Shown: positions 29,460 through 41,000 of the stretch, one piece after another
Layout of the letters: each line of letters opens with the position of its first letter
Position numbering within the stretch: position 1 is the first letter of the stretch
Origin: Metridium senile
Taxonomy: Eukaryota; Cnidaria; Anthozoa; Actiniaria; Metridiidae
DNA length: 64,000 nt
Direction: 5' to 3'
NCBI GenBank assembly: GCA_949775045.1
Contig: OX459096.1
Coordinates: forward strand, 40,334,158-40,398,157
Notes under the pieces: generated by a model
Told to the model about the DNA's origin: nothing
What the model saw: the letters and a program-made list of their open reading frames with translations, nothing else
The model's database searches: none
Translations under genes and position numbers: made by a program

Positions 29460-30190
29460 TCAAGTACAGATGAACGATTTTTCGCTAATTATCTGTAGGT
29501 TGCGCCTGCAATGCATTATTTGCCAAAATATTAATTTATTTCGTTGTTTTCTTGCTAAAAAAAACGCGTTCAACGTGAAAAAACGTTTGTTGGTTAATTT
29601 TCTCTAAAATTAACAATGTAAAATAAAACAATTATTGAATTTTTTGATATCAGAATAATCAAGGTTTCGGCATAGTTAATATTAACTATGGTTTCGGCAA
29701 GTGTAATCAGCTTCGTTCGTACTCAGGACTCGGCCGATTACACTCACTTCCACCTTATTCTGGATATCACAAAAATCTCATCCAATAATTGTTTATGTTC
29801 TCTATATAGATTTCGCCCGCAATGCATTATTCACCAAGAACGCTAATTTACTTAACGCGTTTCATTTTCGATTCGTTTTGCACAAAAACGTTGACGCACT
29901 TCATGTCCAAGTACATTTTTTTAAAACACTTTGAAATGAAATAGTTTAGCCTTAGATATGATAATTAAAATAAATACAAACGCTAAGTTAGTACAACGTT
30001 TCGACATCGTCAGACGATGTCGAAACGTTGTACTAACTTAGCGTTTGTATTTATTTTAATTGAAATGAAATAATTAGCTAATTCAGTTTTGTGATATCCG
30101 AATAGCCAAGGTCTCGGCAAGTGAAATGAGCCTCGTCATCCGCCCTCGGCTGATTACACTAGCTCGACATTAATTATATTGATTATTCTG
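29460..30190. repeat. Two diverged direct copies of a 330-390 bp repeat
   Basis: CTGTAGGTTGCGCCTGCAATGCATTATTTGCC (split here at about 29496) is echoed near 29808. The later block CAAGGTTTCGGCA...GATTACACTC near 29657-29745 is echoed near 30107-30160. The same family resemblance (Gxxx CGG...GATTACA) is seen near 23190-23240. The intervals hold palindromes (TAGTTAATATTAACTA near 29675). Confidence 0.55.
29963..30061. repeat. Perfect 99-bp palindrome, 49-bp arms, 1-nt spacer
   Basis: The left arm 29963-30011 and right arm 30013-30061 are exact reverse complements around a single A at 30012. The arm begins AATTAAAATAAATACAAACG and contains ACAACGTTTCGACATCGTC near the centre. No other inverted repeat in the window is this exact. 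Confidence 0.95.
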
Positions 30191-30410
30191 AATATAATAA
30201 AGCCCATGCAATAATGGTGTTGTTTGTTATAAAATAATTCAATGATCTACACGCAAACGTTCCTGAATTAGATTTTATTAATTTGAATGTAAAATGGTGC
30301 CCACTGGAAAAGAAGGCCGAGTTATTATTATATATATTAATATCATGTTCAAAGTTATCATCCACTTATCACTAAAATCGTAATTATTATGTGTTATTAT
30401 TATCCAACTA

Positions 30411-30700
30411 GTTATAGACGAGTAAAAATATCGCACGAGTAGGACTGGATCGAGTAAAAATATCCAGCGATATTTTTACTCGTCTATCTAGCCCTGAAGT
30501 AAAACAATATTTTCCATTATAAAAGAACAAAATCCTTTTGATTGGATAATAAATAACTTATTAAACAGTTTGATGTGTAATATGGCTGGATATTTTACTC
30601 GTTAACTTGCATTTTGACTCGCCCGGAGGCTCGTCAAAATACAGCGTTTCACTCGTAAAATATCCAGCATATTACACATCAAACTGTCTAATAAGATATA
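30411..30700. mobile_element. Compound foldback element with CGAGTAAAAATATC motifs
   Basis: CAGTTTGATGTGTAATATGG (30568) meets its complement ATATTACACATCAAACTG (30668-30686), with CTGGATATTTTACTCG also mirrored. The first part holds a second hairpin (CGAGTAAAAATATCCAGCG and complement). It is followed by a TTG/ATT-rich simple repeat at 30710-30905. Confidence 0.75.
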
Positions 30701-31386
30701 TATATTCTACTAGCTGTTGTTAGCATTGATATTATCATTATTAGTATTGTATTGCTGTTGTTGGCGTTTTCCGGTTGTTTTTACTATTTTTACTATTGTG
30801 GTTAATTGTTGTGTTATTGTTGTTGTTTTCTCTGTTGTGGTTGTTTTTATTGTTGTTGCTACTGTGATTAAATGTATTATTATTATTGTCATTGTTCATG
30901 ATATTATGTAGTTATCATAAGCCCATTTAATTCCCATGCACCTCTAACGTAGTTTTTTTTTACCAAAAAGATTTCTTGGGAGTTCTTTGAGATCATAGTT
31001 CATAGGTCAACATGTTATTTGGATTGTTTATCTCTTTACACTAATAAGCATCCATCTTTTATCACAAAAACACAAACAATCGCAATTCATCATGAAGAGA
31101 GGGATGAAGAGAGGGAAATAATGTACGCTTTATAACTGACATTTTGTTATCGAAAAAGAACATCTTCACGGTAAGTTCTCCTTGGAAAAAAGCTAAAACA
31201 ATGATGCATTTTGAAAGATTTCAATCTGGACCTCAACAACTCTTTAACTTTATACAAGATGACCTGGGCAGAGACTAGCACTGTTAAAACCTTATTTATT
31301 GAAAAGTAGGGGGAAAAAATAGAAAAATATTCCATTATTGTCAACTCAAAATGTTATAGTTTCAGATCCAAGTGTTGTGTTACAAA

Positions 31387-33636
31387 ATGGACCCAAGCCG
31401 GTATTTCCTTCTGCTAATAGCAGCAGTCCATCTGATCTTATCAGAAACAAGGCCTTTGACAGGTATTTATATACCTTTTTACTTAATTTTCTTTTCTTTT
31501 TATCAAATATAACTAATGCGCGCAAATTGATGAACCTTTTCAGTTCAAAGCACATTCGAATATTTGTGATACTGATTTGTTGTTGTTTTTCAGGGAAACG
31601 TCTTCGTGCAAAGCACAATTTATTCGCTAGATCCAACACCCCATACCCTTTCTGGTGGAGAAGTAAAATGACGAACGCAATGATCTCTGATCCTTCGAAT
31701 ACACGATTGTCTTTAGCTGATGCATCCAGGGATGAAGGCGCCAGAGCAAAGTCAAGGGCTCCTGTAGTAGCTAACGATGAATTGTTGTCTCATCATAAAC
31801 CACAGGCATACAATGATCCTGGAGGTGAATCTTACTATAGATACAACAATGGTTATATATCAACCAGCATTAATCCATATGATGATCGAGACATTGCATC
31901 AAAAGAAAGGGTTAGAGGTAATAATGGACTTTACTATGACAACTATGGACCGATGCATGGACCCATTGTAAGAATGCCAACAGGGTCGCAGATTGGATTG
32001 GACGACATTGGAAAACAACATCGATATCCAATTGACCCTATTTCTAGGTTAGAGATAGGCTCTCATGAGGAGCTAAATCATGCTACTCGCGTCGGGTCTG
32101 CACATTTAGGTCCGCAAGAAGAAATAGTTCCGCTAGATACACACATGCAAATAGGACATGAGGTCACTGACACTCCCTCGGGATCTGTATCCTTTCCACA
32201 ATCAGAGACACATATCTGGCTAGATCCAACTGAATCTGTACATAAGGAGAGTACTCCACACAATAGACCACTTGGTGAACATATGGGCCTTGGAGGAATT
32301 ACTGCTGAAGCACTTATAGGTCACCCAATAATGGAATCAGGATTACGGAACCTTGGAATGCCAAACTACGAACCAAACATTGGATCTCTTGGTGAGCATC
32401 ATATACTACCACATAACGAACACGATAGTAATCATCCATTTGCACAGGATATTAATGATGGGATTGCACAGGATATTAATGATGGGATTGGCTATCTACA
32501 AACGGGACATGGCGTCGAACATATCCGTGTTGGACACGAGGCAGATCATCCACATATCGGACAGGATCATGTTAATGATGGGATTGGCTATCTACAAACG
32601 GGACACGGCGTCGAACATGTCTATGTTGGACAAGAAGTAGATCATCCACATATGGGACAGGATCATGTTAATCATGGGATTGACTATCTACAAACGGGAC
32701 ACGGCGTCGAACATGTCTATGTTGGACAAAAAGTAGATCATCCACATATCGGTCATAACACTGGTTATCCATCAGTCGGTCATAACACTGGTTATCCATC
32801 AGTCGACAATTCACATACAGAACACCTGGTTGAACGTCCGTTTTATCCACCATTAGAGCCCCATCCTGCACCACATCAAGAACTCCACAATGGGCAATAT
32901 GAAGGGACACAATTAAAACCTATCAGACAGCCATATGAAATTCCCTATGACGTCACGGGTGCTCATCTCGGTATCAACCTACCTGAAATTCACATTTGGC
33001 CTGGTACGGAACCATATCCTGCAACACACGTTGTTTCAAATAGTGTCTCACTTGAGCACCAATATCACAATGATCCAGTTAGTCAATCAGGCACATTATA
33101 CGAGGGTGTCCATTCTTATGCTTCACAATCCCACGATGCACCTCATCAAAATGGTCCTAGTGGTGCCAGGGACACCTTGGTTGGTAAAGCAATAATTAAA
33201 GAGCAAGTGCTCAATCCAAGTACTGTCAAGAATAACATCAAAGGATTCCAGAGGATTGAACCGGATAAAAACCCTAAAAGGAGTGAGTTTTAATTTGCAT
33301 TATTTCCATATATTAAGCGGTACCTAATCATTTTTGGCAAAACATTGATATAATTTCCTCAAAATGATCTATATGACCTTCATATGTGAAAATAACAGGG
33401 CTTATATTTGATTAATGTATGGGGGTTTTATAACATAAATTTGCATCACTTCCATATGAGCTCCTTAAACCTTTTTTTGCGTCAATATTTGTTATCTCAA
33501 AAACTGTAATGAAATTCTTGTTTATCTTTCAGAAAAACCGCGTAGAAGAAAGATGAATCCAGCTCTGTTTCGCACTCTTTTGAGAGAAATTGCAAAGACT
33601 TTTCGTGAATCAAGAAAGAGCGTGAACAACTCTTAA
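31387..33636 (+). CDS. Secreted His/Gly-rich repeat protein, 622 aa, three exons
   Basis: Exons: 31387-31462 (donor GACAG/GTATTT), 31594-33282 (acceptor TTTTTCAG, donor AGGA/GTGAGT) and 33533-33636 (acceptor CTTTCAG, stop TAA). All phases agree. Exon 1 encodes a signal peptide, MDPSRYFLLLIAAVHLILS, then ETRPLT. The junction makes GKR, a possible prohormone cleavage site. Exon 2 is acidic, rich in His, Gly, Pro and Asp, with no cysteine. It has three 32-residue repeats (GIGYLQTGHGVEH, then VGQEVDHPHIGQDHV; 96-bp DNA period from about 32480) and doubled short units such as GHNTGYPSV. Exon 3 is strongly basic (KKPRRRK) and ends in a charged helix. One open frame from 31338 reads through intron 1 and past the donor of exon 2, and would miss the signal peptide. 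The family is unknown; extracellular matrix, metal binding or a peptide precursor are possible. Confidence 0.75.
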
Positions 33637-34726
33637 AGTCGATGAACAAAAACGAGTTGGATATTAAAACCATGTAATTTTAGAATTCACTACACATCCT
33701 ATTTATCATGCTATTATATTTTTCATTTCTTTAGATGTATAAATATATATATGTGGTGTTACAGCTGCTTTGCAAATTTAAATGTAAAGCAGAAACACCC
33801 TGTTCCAAAGTTTTTAGGTTATTCATTAAATGGCAAATATCTGAAATGCTATAGCTTGCAAACAGAAATTTACTCAAATTATATTCAGATGATATGCAGT
33901 AGTACGAGAGTACTTTTAAAACTTGTACAGTCACTTGAATGTACAAAAATAATACCTATTGTAACAATTTTTGTCAATACAAATGTGTTGGTCCATGCAA
34001 CAAAAACTATTTTTTGACTATTTTCAAGACATTTTCGGCGATATTAATCACAATATTACAAGACCGAAAAACAGACTTTCTTTCGCTCCTGTTAATTTCG
34101 CAGTTAATTGCGAGAGGAAATAATGTTACCGTATAAAGCGAAATTTAAAAATGAGGGATATACGTGAAAATGCCGTGTCTTCTGACGGGCTTGCAGCTCA
34201 ATACAATGTCTTTTTATAAGCAAAATTGTATATTTGTAAGTCGTCTGACATATCAGCGAATCAGCTGCCCTTTTCTCATTACTGGTCTTGAAAAGACAAA
34301 AAATTTACATTTAATTTTACGTTTTTATTGACATATAAACTCAGAAAATGTTAGGCCAAATTTACTATTATAGTTTCTTGTGCTAAAACGCAAATATGAA
34401 ATATTGAGTATATATTAATGAGAGTTGGGCTTGCCATCGTTATTTATATCCATGCATGCTTGGTAATAAACCTCAGCGAAAACTGTTTGCCTAAGTAAGA
34501 CAAACATGGCCTAAGATTGGTTGTTTCCATGACAATAGATTGAATACCCTGTTAATATCTTAATCAACGCAAAGAATACGAAAGCCTTATCGTAAATAAG
34601 TAAAAAATAGAATGCTAATCCAGTCACTGTAGGATCTAGTCGCATGCTAAAATGTAAAACCAACAGACTTAAACGTCTGGTAAAAAAACTAGAATAAAAT
34701 ACATCGATAAGAATACAATGTGAAAG
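33637..34726. other. Intergenic AT-rich spacer
   Basis: No gene, tRNA or clear repeat recognised. Short frames here lack splice support. Confidence 0.5.
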
Positions 34727-36164
34727 ATGTGCTATTGGGGGTGTACAGAAAACAATATGGTAAGTCGAATTGTACAATTACTATCTTGAACCGATTATAA
34801 TTATAAATTCATGCTCGCCGTTATTTTTCAAAGCTGCATAATGTTGTTTTCAAAACGTTTATTTGGAGATTTGTCTATATCGACTGCTATAGTATGAACA
34901 AGTAACGAAAAACCATAAATGAATGGATTTTTACAACAACAAATTACAGCTGTAATTGCGAGTTGCTGTAAGATATTGATTCAATGCTACAAGCACAACA
35001 CTGAAAAATCAAGCTTGTACATGAATTGTTACATATATATGATGATGAAATATGATTCACTTGTGTTGAAGTAAAATAACTCAAGTTTATTATTTATATT
35101 TTTATTAGATAATCGTTTTATATACCAGTTACACAAAAAATATTTTTCAGAAAGAAAATGTTATTACAACATTTTTTTTACCGTTTATCTGAATAACTAT
35201 TAGGATTTTGAGGGATTTTGAAACTTTATATACTGAATTTACATTGTATTCTCTGGACTAAAACACACGGTGCTAGTAAACATTCAAAGTGTTTACCAAA
35301 ACAAAATTGACCACGAGGCTAAACACGGCGACTGGGGAGACTGCAAGTGGCGATGATGTGTAAAAATTAGCAATGTTATTATTACCCTGGAAACCAGAGG
35401 GTTTCTTGATCATTTGTACGTCTGTGTTGGTTAACCTGGTTGCTTCACAGACCGTCAGATTTACAAACGCTAAAGCAAAATAACCTATGATACCCAGGGT
35501 AAGTTATTATCTATAAAGTTTAAATTGGATTAAAAACCTTTCAGATGTACAAGTGCAAGTACTGTGGTACCAGGTATTGTAAAGCATGTAAGCGAGGTGC
35601 TTTCTATGGTGAAATGATTACTGATACCACCTGCAGGATTTGTAATCAGGTTAGTAAACATATCAACCACAGGGAGCCCTTTTTATTCATTTAAAAAAAA
35701 AAACATTACAAAAAAAAAACCACAGGGAGCCCAACCAATCTACCTTGGGTTGACGGGTCTCATTCTCGTTCCCAGAGCCCACGTCAACCGTCCAGCGAAC
35801 CTTCGTGCGAAACCAAAATGTTTCGCTGAACGGTTGACCGTGGGCTCTGGGAACGAGAATGATTAATTCGTAACACTGCTACAAAATCAACCTGGTAAGC
35901 TTTGGCTATATTTCACAAAATAGATTTGATTGTTACGAATGAAGCACGGGTGTACTATGCTGGTCCGACATGCATGTGTTTAAGATTATCCCAAACACTA
36001 AAATTAACCGTCAAACTGTTTGTTTTTAGCCTCGATGTCAAGGTGAAAAGATCCCCATACAAACGACCATCCAACTTAAAACGACCAAGGATGACAAAAA
36101 CAAGAACCGGCGAAAATCAGCTCTATCGGCAAAGAAAGGGCTCAAAAAGAAAACGAAAGGATAA
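34727..36164 (+). CDS. Small CxxC zinc-finger-like protein, last two or three exons
   Basis: Exon 35545-35649 (acceptor CCTTTCAG, donor CAG/GTTAGT) encodes 35 residues with a dense cysteine pattern: YKCKYCGTRYCKACKRG and then CRICNQ, likely two zinc sites. Exon 36030-36164 (acceptor GTTTTTAG) adds PRCQGEKIPIQ and a lysine-rich tail, then TAA. Both exons are in phase 0. A possible first exon at 34727-34759 (ATG, donor ATG/GTAAGT, phase 0) would add MCYWGCTENNM; this one is tentative. The whole product would be about 90 residues. I do not recognise the family with confidence. The introns contain a 109-bp transposon and a 101-bp foldback. Confidence 0.55.
35393..35501. mobile_element. 109-bp relative of the TACCCTGG transposon
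   Basis: Ends TACCCTGGAAACCAGAGG and ATACCCAGGGTA; flanks TGTTATTAT and AGTTATTAT match in 8 of 9 bases. The same ends and 9-bp duplication as the element at 11372-11981 define a family. Confidence 0.75.
35761..35861. repeat. 101-bp foldback in an intron
   Basis: CATTCTCGTTCCCAGAGCCC pairs with GGGCTCTGGGAACGAGAATG exactly. Pairing goes on through TCAACCGT and AGCGAA with small slips. GTTCCCAG(A/G)GCCC also occurs in the 16691-16870 element. Confidence 0.85.
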
Positions 36165-36894
36165 ACTAAAAAATGTATACTTCACTTTTATTGATGTATT
36201 TATTGAATTTATCGAAAATGCATGCTTATATTTAATTCAGAGTAAAAAAGGTAACTTATTCATCGTAAAATAGTATTCATAATGGGTGTTATCTTATATA
36301 GTTGGAGATTTCAAAAATACGCAGTTCATTTGTTGGTGTCAAAATTAAAATTCATGTCAGCTATTATACACAATGTACATAGGAATGGTGCCAAACCTGC
36401 TTCAAAACAAATAGTACAAAAAGGCCAATAGCAACAAAGAAATCAGACAAGCATATAAGAACATGTGTTTTTTTTTATTTATGTAATAAGTCCAAAGAAA
36501 GTACAAATATAGCGTAAAGTTTCTCCTAGAAGCATAGACAGTGATAACAAAATACAGATCAATAGTTGACAAAAATAGGAAATTCATAAAAAATAATGAA
36601 GTACAATTAATGTGCTATATCCATTTTTAAATAGAAAATAAATTATCGTATTTAATATTTGTTTGTTGTTGCATTGTTTCTTGTGTGTGCTCTCGTAGAG
36701 AGCGATTAATAATCGCATGCAAGTCCATGCAATATGCCTGGTCATGTGACGTGAATAGTCTTGCTATACCTCTCTATATCATACAAATCACCAACGACAT
36801 TAATTACCCAAACAACTCCCATTTACAAAACATGACTAAACCCTCAATGAATTGTCCCTGTATAGTTTACAACCAGAATCACAAGCACTGCATT

Positions 36895-37805
36895 TACACA
36901 TACAACCTGCCCATGTATTGCGTACCAAAATCACACGCCACCGTCGCAACTCCGTGATCAAAGCGATACGATACGATTGTGTTCATACGATGTTGTATGC
37001 TATAAATTAAAACGTACAACCTGTCCATGCATTGCGTACCAAAATCACACGCCACCGTCGCAACTCTGTGATCAAAGCGATACGATACGATTGTGCTCAT
37101 ACGATGTTGTATGCTATAAATTAAAACATACAACCTGTCCATGCATTGAGTACCAAAATCACACGCCACCGTCGCAACTCCGTGATCAAAGCGATACGAT
37201 TGTGTTCATACGATGTTGTATGCTATAAATTAAAACATACAACCTGTCCATGCATTGCGTACCAAAATCACACGCCACCGTCGCAACTCCGTGATCAAAG
37301 CGATACAATACGATTGTGCTCATACGATGTTGTATGCTATAAATTAAAACATACAACCTGTCCATGCATTGAGTACCAAAATCACACGCCACCGTCGCAA
37401 CTCCGTGATCAAAGCGATACGATTGTGTTCATACGATGTTGTATGCTATAAATTAAAACATACAACCTGTCCATGCATTGCGTACCAAAATCACACGCCA
37501 CCGTCGCAACTCCGTGATCAAAGCGATACGATACGATTGTGTTCATACGTTGTATGCTATAAATTAAAACATACAACCTGTCCATGCATTGCGTACCAAA
37601 CTCACACGCCACCGTCGCAACTCCGTGATCAAAGCGATACGATACGATCGTGTTCATACGATGTTGTATGCTACGAATTAAAACATACAACCTGTCCATG
37701 CATTGCGTACCAAAATCACACGCCACCGTCGCAACTCCGTGATCAAAGCGATACGATTGTGCTCATACGATGTTGTATGCTACGAATTAAAACGTACCAT
37801 GTGAC
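36895..37805 (+). repeat. Satellite of eight 109-115 bp units
   Basis: CAACCTG(T/C)CCATGCATTG begins units at about 36902, 37017, 37131, 37240, 37354, 37463, 37574 and 37688. Spacings are 115, 114, 109, 114, 109, 111 and 114. The 5-bp difference is mostly one more or fewer GATAC in GATACGATACGAT. The copies differ at only a few bases. It gives spurious repetitive ORFs on both strands. It ends about 240 bp beyond the 3' end of the ATXN7L3 coding region. Confidence 0.95.
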
Positions 37806-38047
37806 TACATGCGATAATGAAATTTCTTTGTAAACGACATCGTAATGTAAAATATGTTTCAGCCTACTTTTTGCGACCTCAGAGATCACAGGAAGCTTTG
37901 CGAACCCTTTATCGTATGTGACGTCATATATAAAGTCTTCATAACATGAAGACACACATTAGAGAGCGGTCAACCACATCAGTTCTAAATTACCAGCTGG
38001 TCTTTTCTATTAGTAAGGGACACCTAATAATTTTTCTTTTTCTGTTA

Positions 38048-41000
38048 TCACCTGGAACGTTTCTTGTGTTTTGCTTTCTTTTTTCTCTTTTTCATTACCA
38101 ATGAAGCTGGACCAAAAGCTGCAGAAAGATGGAAATATCAATATATCTATAAGTACTGTATTTTACTACTTGTTTTATAAATCGTTATATACAGCACTCC
38201 ATTGACTGTAAAGGATATCGGTAATATCAAAGAAATATTTGTTTCATCATCCATCACTGCAACTACTTGTCTACCTTTTTGAGATACTGACATACATAAA
38301 ACGATGGTTGTGTGTAAATTGCAGTTTTCGTGAACCTTTGGTCGATTCAAAAAGGGAGGTATTTGTACTTTTCACAACCTCATAAACGGAAAACATTAAA
38401 AATGAATTAAAATACAAAACATAACTGATTCAAATTCTAAAGGAATTATTACATGCTATCGAGAATGAGATCATACTACAAAAACCGCGAAAGGGTCTGT
38501 AGCTCAAAACTAAAACAGGCGAAATGGAATTTTCGTTTTTCAATATATCGCTTCCCTTTCATTTCAATTAACCTAATAAAACGTGAATTATTTTGTCTAA
38601 ACCATAGTCAATATTAACTATGTTTAAACCTTACAGTTTAAAGCATTTCTTACGCACCTGCTGGAGAATTATCATCGCCAGTAGAAGCATTTGACTCTTC
38701 CTCCCATGACAACCTTTGCATGATATAAATTGAATTGAATTTTACAACTGTAACAACACGGGTGAAAAACGCACGGCGCATGCGTAAGCAAAACAGAATA
38801 CTAACTAAAGACTTGACGAAGAGTTTCGTGTTTTCGTGTGGTTATGTATTATGCGAATTTCTCTTGTATTATTTGACAAGGGAAAGAAAACAACTAATGT
38901 AATGTGTTAGGGAAATATAAGCACTAACTTTCCACGAACTTTCTTAACTTTTAAGATTTACCAAACGCCTGTAAATCTCCAGTGGTTATATTGTAAACAC
39001 GACCGTCTTCCGAGCGTGCGCAGTGCTTTTTTCACCTGTGTCAACTGTAACTATAATTAGATTTTTATCACTTTTTTACGCTATGTAGTAGCTCAGTGTC
39101 AGTCACTGAGGGTGGTCACGGCCAGAGGTTTGTTTACGTCCTCAGTGGTTCTTTTACGTCCACCTTGTAACATAGTCAGAGTGAAGTTTGCATCTTACCT
39201 GCTTAGCGTATCTCGCAAAAGGGACGACCCGTCTCCATCTTCATAGCTATCTACATCTGAGACCAAACAAAGCAAGACATTGAATTACCAAAAATTACCT
39301 CTCAGTATTAACGACTTTGGGATTACCAATGGAAAATAAGAAATGCAAAAATGTCAAAAAATTACAATTTCCAAATTTTGCCATAGAACAATCCTAACCA
39401 AAAGCAAGGAAGGCACATGAAACACTCAGGAAAAGACGTATCAATTCATTTCGGTTATTTTTACGCACATGTGCACCAACGTCTGTACTCACCTATTACG
39501 TCCTCTGCTTCAAACGAGCTTCTGTAAATTGATTTAAAGCAAGTGTCAGTAGTTTATATAAAACCAACTTTCGGGTAAGTATGATAATACGTTTGCAACT
39601 TTTATTATCTAAATTAATCAACCTTAAACGTTATTACAACATAAGTACTTCAAAGGAAAGTAGGCTTTCTTACCCATCTGGACGTTGTCTTGTTATGATT
39701 TCATTATCTTGCCCTAAACGAAAACATTTGACATATCATGAAAGTGATTTAATGCGTCGAATGAAAGCAGCACAGTTATAGCTCTGGATTAATCGAGCAA
39801 CAAAGGCAAGGATTTCCGCAGAGGCGTGCCGCATACAGCATGCCGCTAAAGACTGCTAAAATTAAAACACAAAAACTTTCCTAAAAGTCTAAAGGTTCTA
39901 CTATTTGTCTACGTTTGGAAGAACTGTGTACAAATTGCACAAACAACATACCTAGCATAAGAAGTCTGACAGTTTTTCGTTGATCATCAGAGTGTTGAGG
40001 ACAGCGTTGGGATCTGACAAACACAATTAAGATGTATTTGTAAATAGTCTATTCATGGTGTGAGTTTTTAAACTGTTGGTATGATGATGGTTGAAGCGAT
40101 TATAAAACTACCTTGTACACATTCTACCGGTGTGTTCAGATATCACTCCACACGTTTGTACTAATAAAGCCTTTTTCTCTTCTAAAAGAAAACAAACAAA
40201 TGCAAGAATAAGAAAATATGATAGCATGCATTGTTACATTTCTGATGAAAAATGTACATTGTGTCCTTAAAAATGTTTGGAAGGCAACAACTGGAGTAAC
40301 AGAGAAACAATGGGAATAGAGAGCTAAGTATCACGTTTATTTAGTACGGCAAACGGCAGAAAGGTCACGTGACCAAGTTTTCGCGCCGTTTGTCGTCTTA
40401 CTCGAAGCTCTGTGCGTTAATCTTTCCACACCATATAGATTGCCCTTGTTACTCCATATTACATTATGAACTATTTATACCAATCAAAACCTACCTGATC
40501 CAAGCGCTTCAAAGGCAGATAATGTAGGTCCCTATAACAGTGATAGAGAATTAAGTTACTAAATACATGGTTTGTACATTTAGATGTCTGAATAGTACTC
40601 ATAACGATAAACATCAAGTTTCATGAGGCGGAAAGAGATTCGTTCAGTCAGAAAAGGAATATCAAGAAGAAGTAAATCAGGTTTCCATTTCATTTTCCCA
40701 TTAGAATTTTCTTCACTTTGTAACATTTTAGTTGCATATCAGATTTTATCTGATTGAAGTTGAATGAATGAATACAATCATTATTTTAAGAGGGTAGTAC
40801 GAAATAGTATACACTAATAATAAATAAATAGTATTATTTTGTCAAGCATTATATATTTTTTTTAAAATATAAAAATTGTATATCCAGGATAGGTAAATTA
40901 AAGTTTGTAAGTTAAACGTTTTGAGCATTTTCAACAAATGTCACCCTCAGAATCCAGATTTGTTGAAAACGTTGAAAACTTTAACTTTTTAACTTTCATT

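Noticed and set aside
29963..30061. Hammerhead ribozyme of a Penelope-like element
   Set aside because: GTCGAAACG is present, but the CTGATGA core and proper stem arrangement are not, and the perfect palindrome explains the sequence better.
31338..33296. Single 651-codon CDS from ATG 31338
   Set aside because: It reads through a clear GT-AG intron (31463-31593) in a different frame from the signal-peptide exon and past the exon 2 donor at 33283; the spliced model is better supported.
36895..37805. CRISPR array
   Set aside because: The whole 109-115 bp unit is repeated with no unique spacers, and the genome is animal. It is a satellite.
36894..37833. Repetitive proteins on both strands of the satellite
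   Set aside because: Units of 109 and 111 bp shift frame, so the ORFs do not persist across the array, and no promoter or splice evidence exists.
37743..37955. Extra C-terminal ATXN7L3 exon containing FIYDVTYDKG (similar in feel to the human IYDDIN end)
   Set aside because: No acceptor gives the required phase, and the preceding exon already ends in TGA at 38048.
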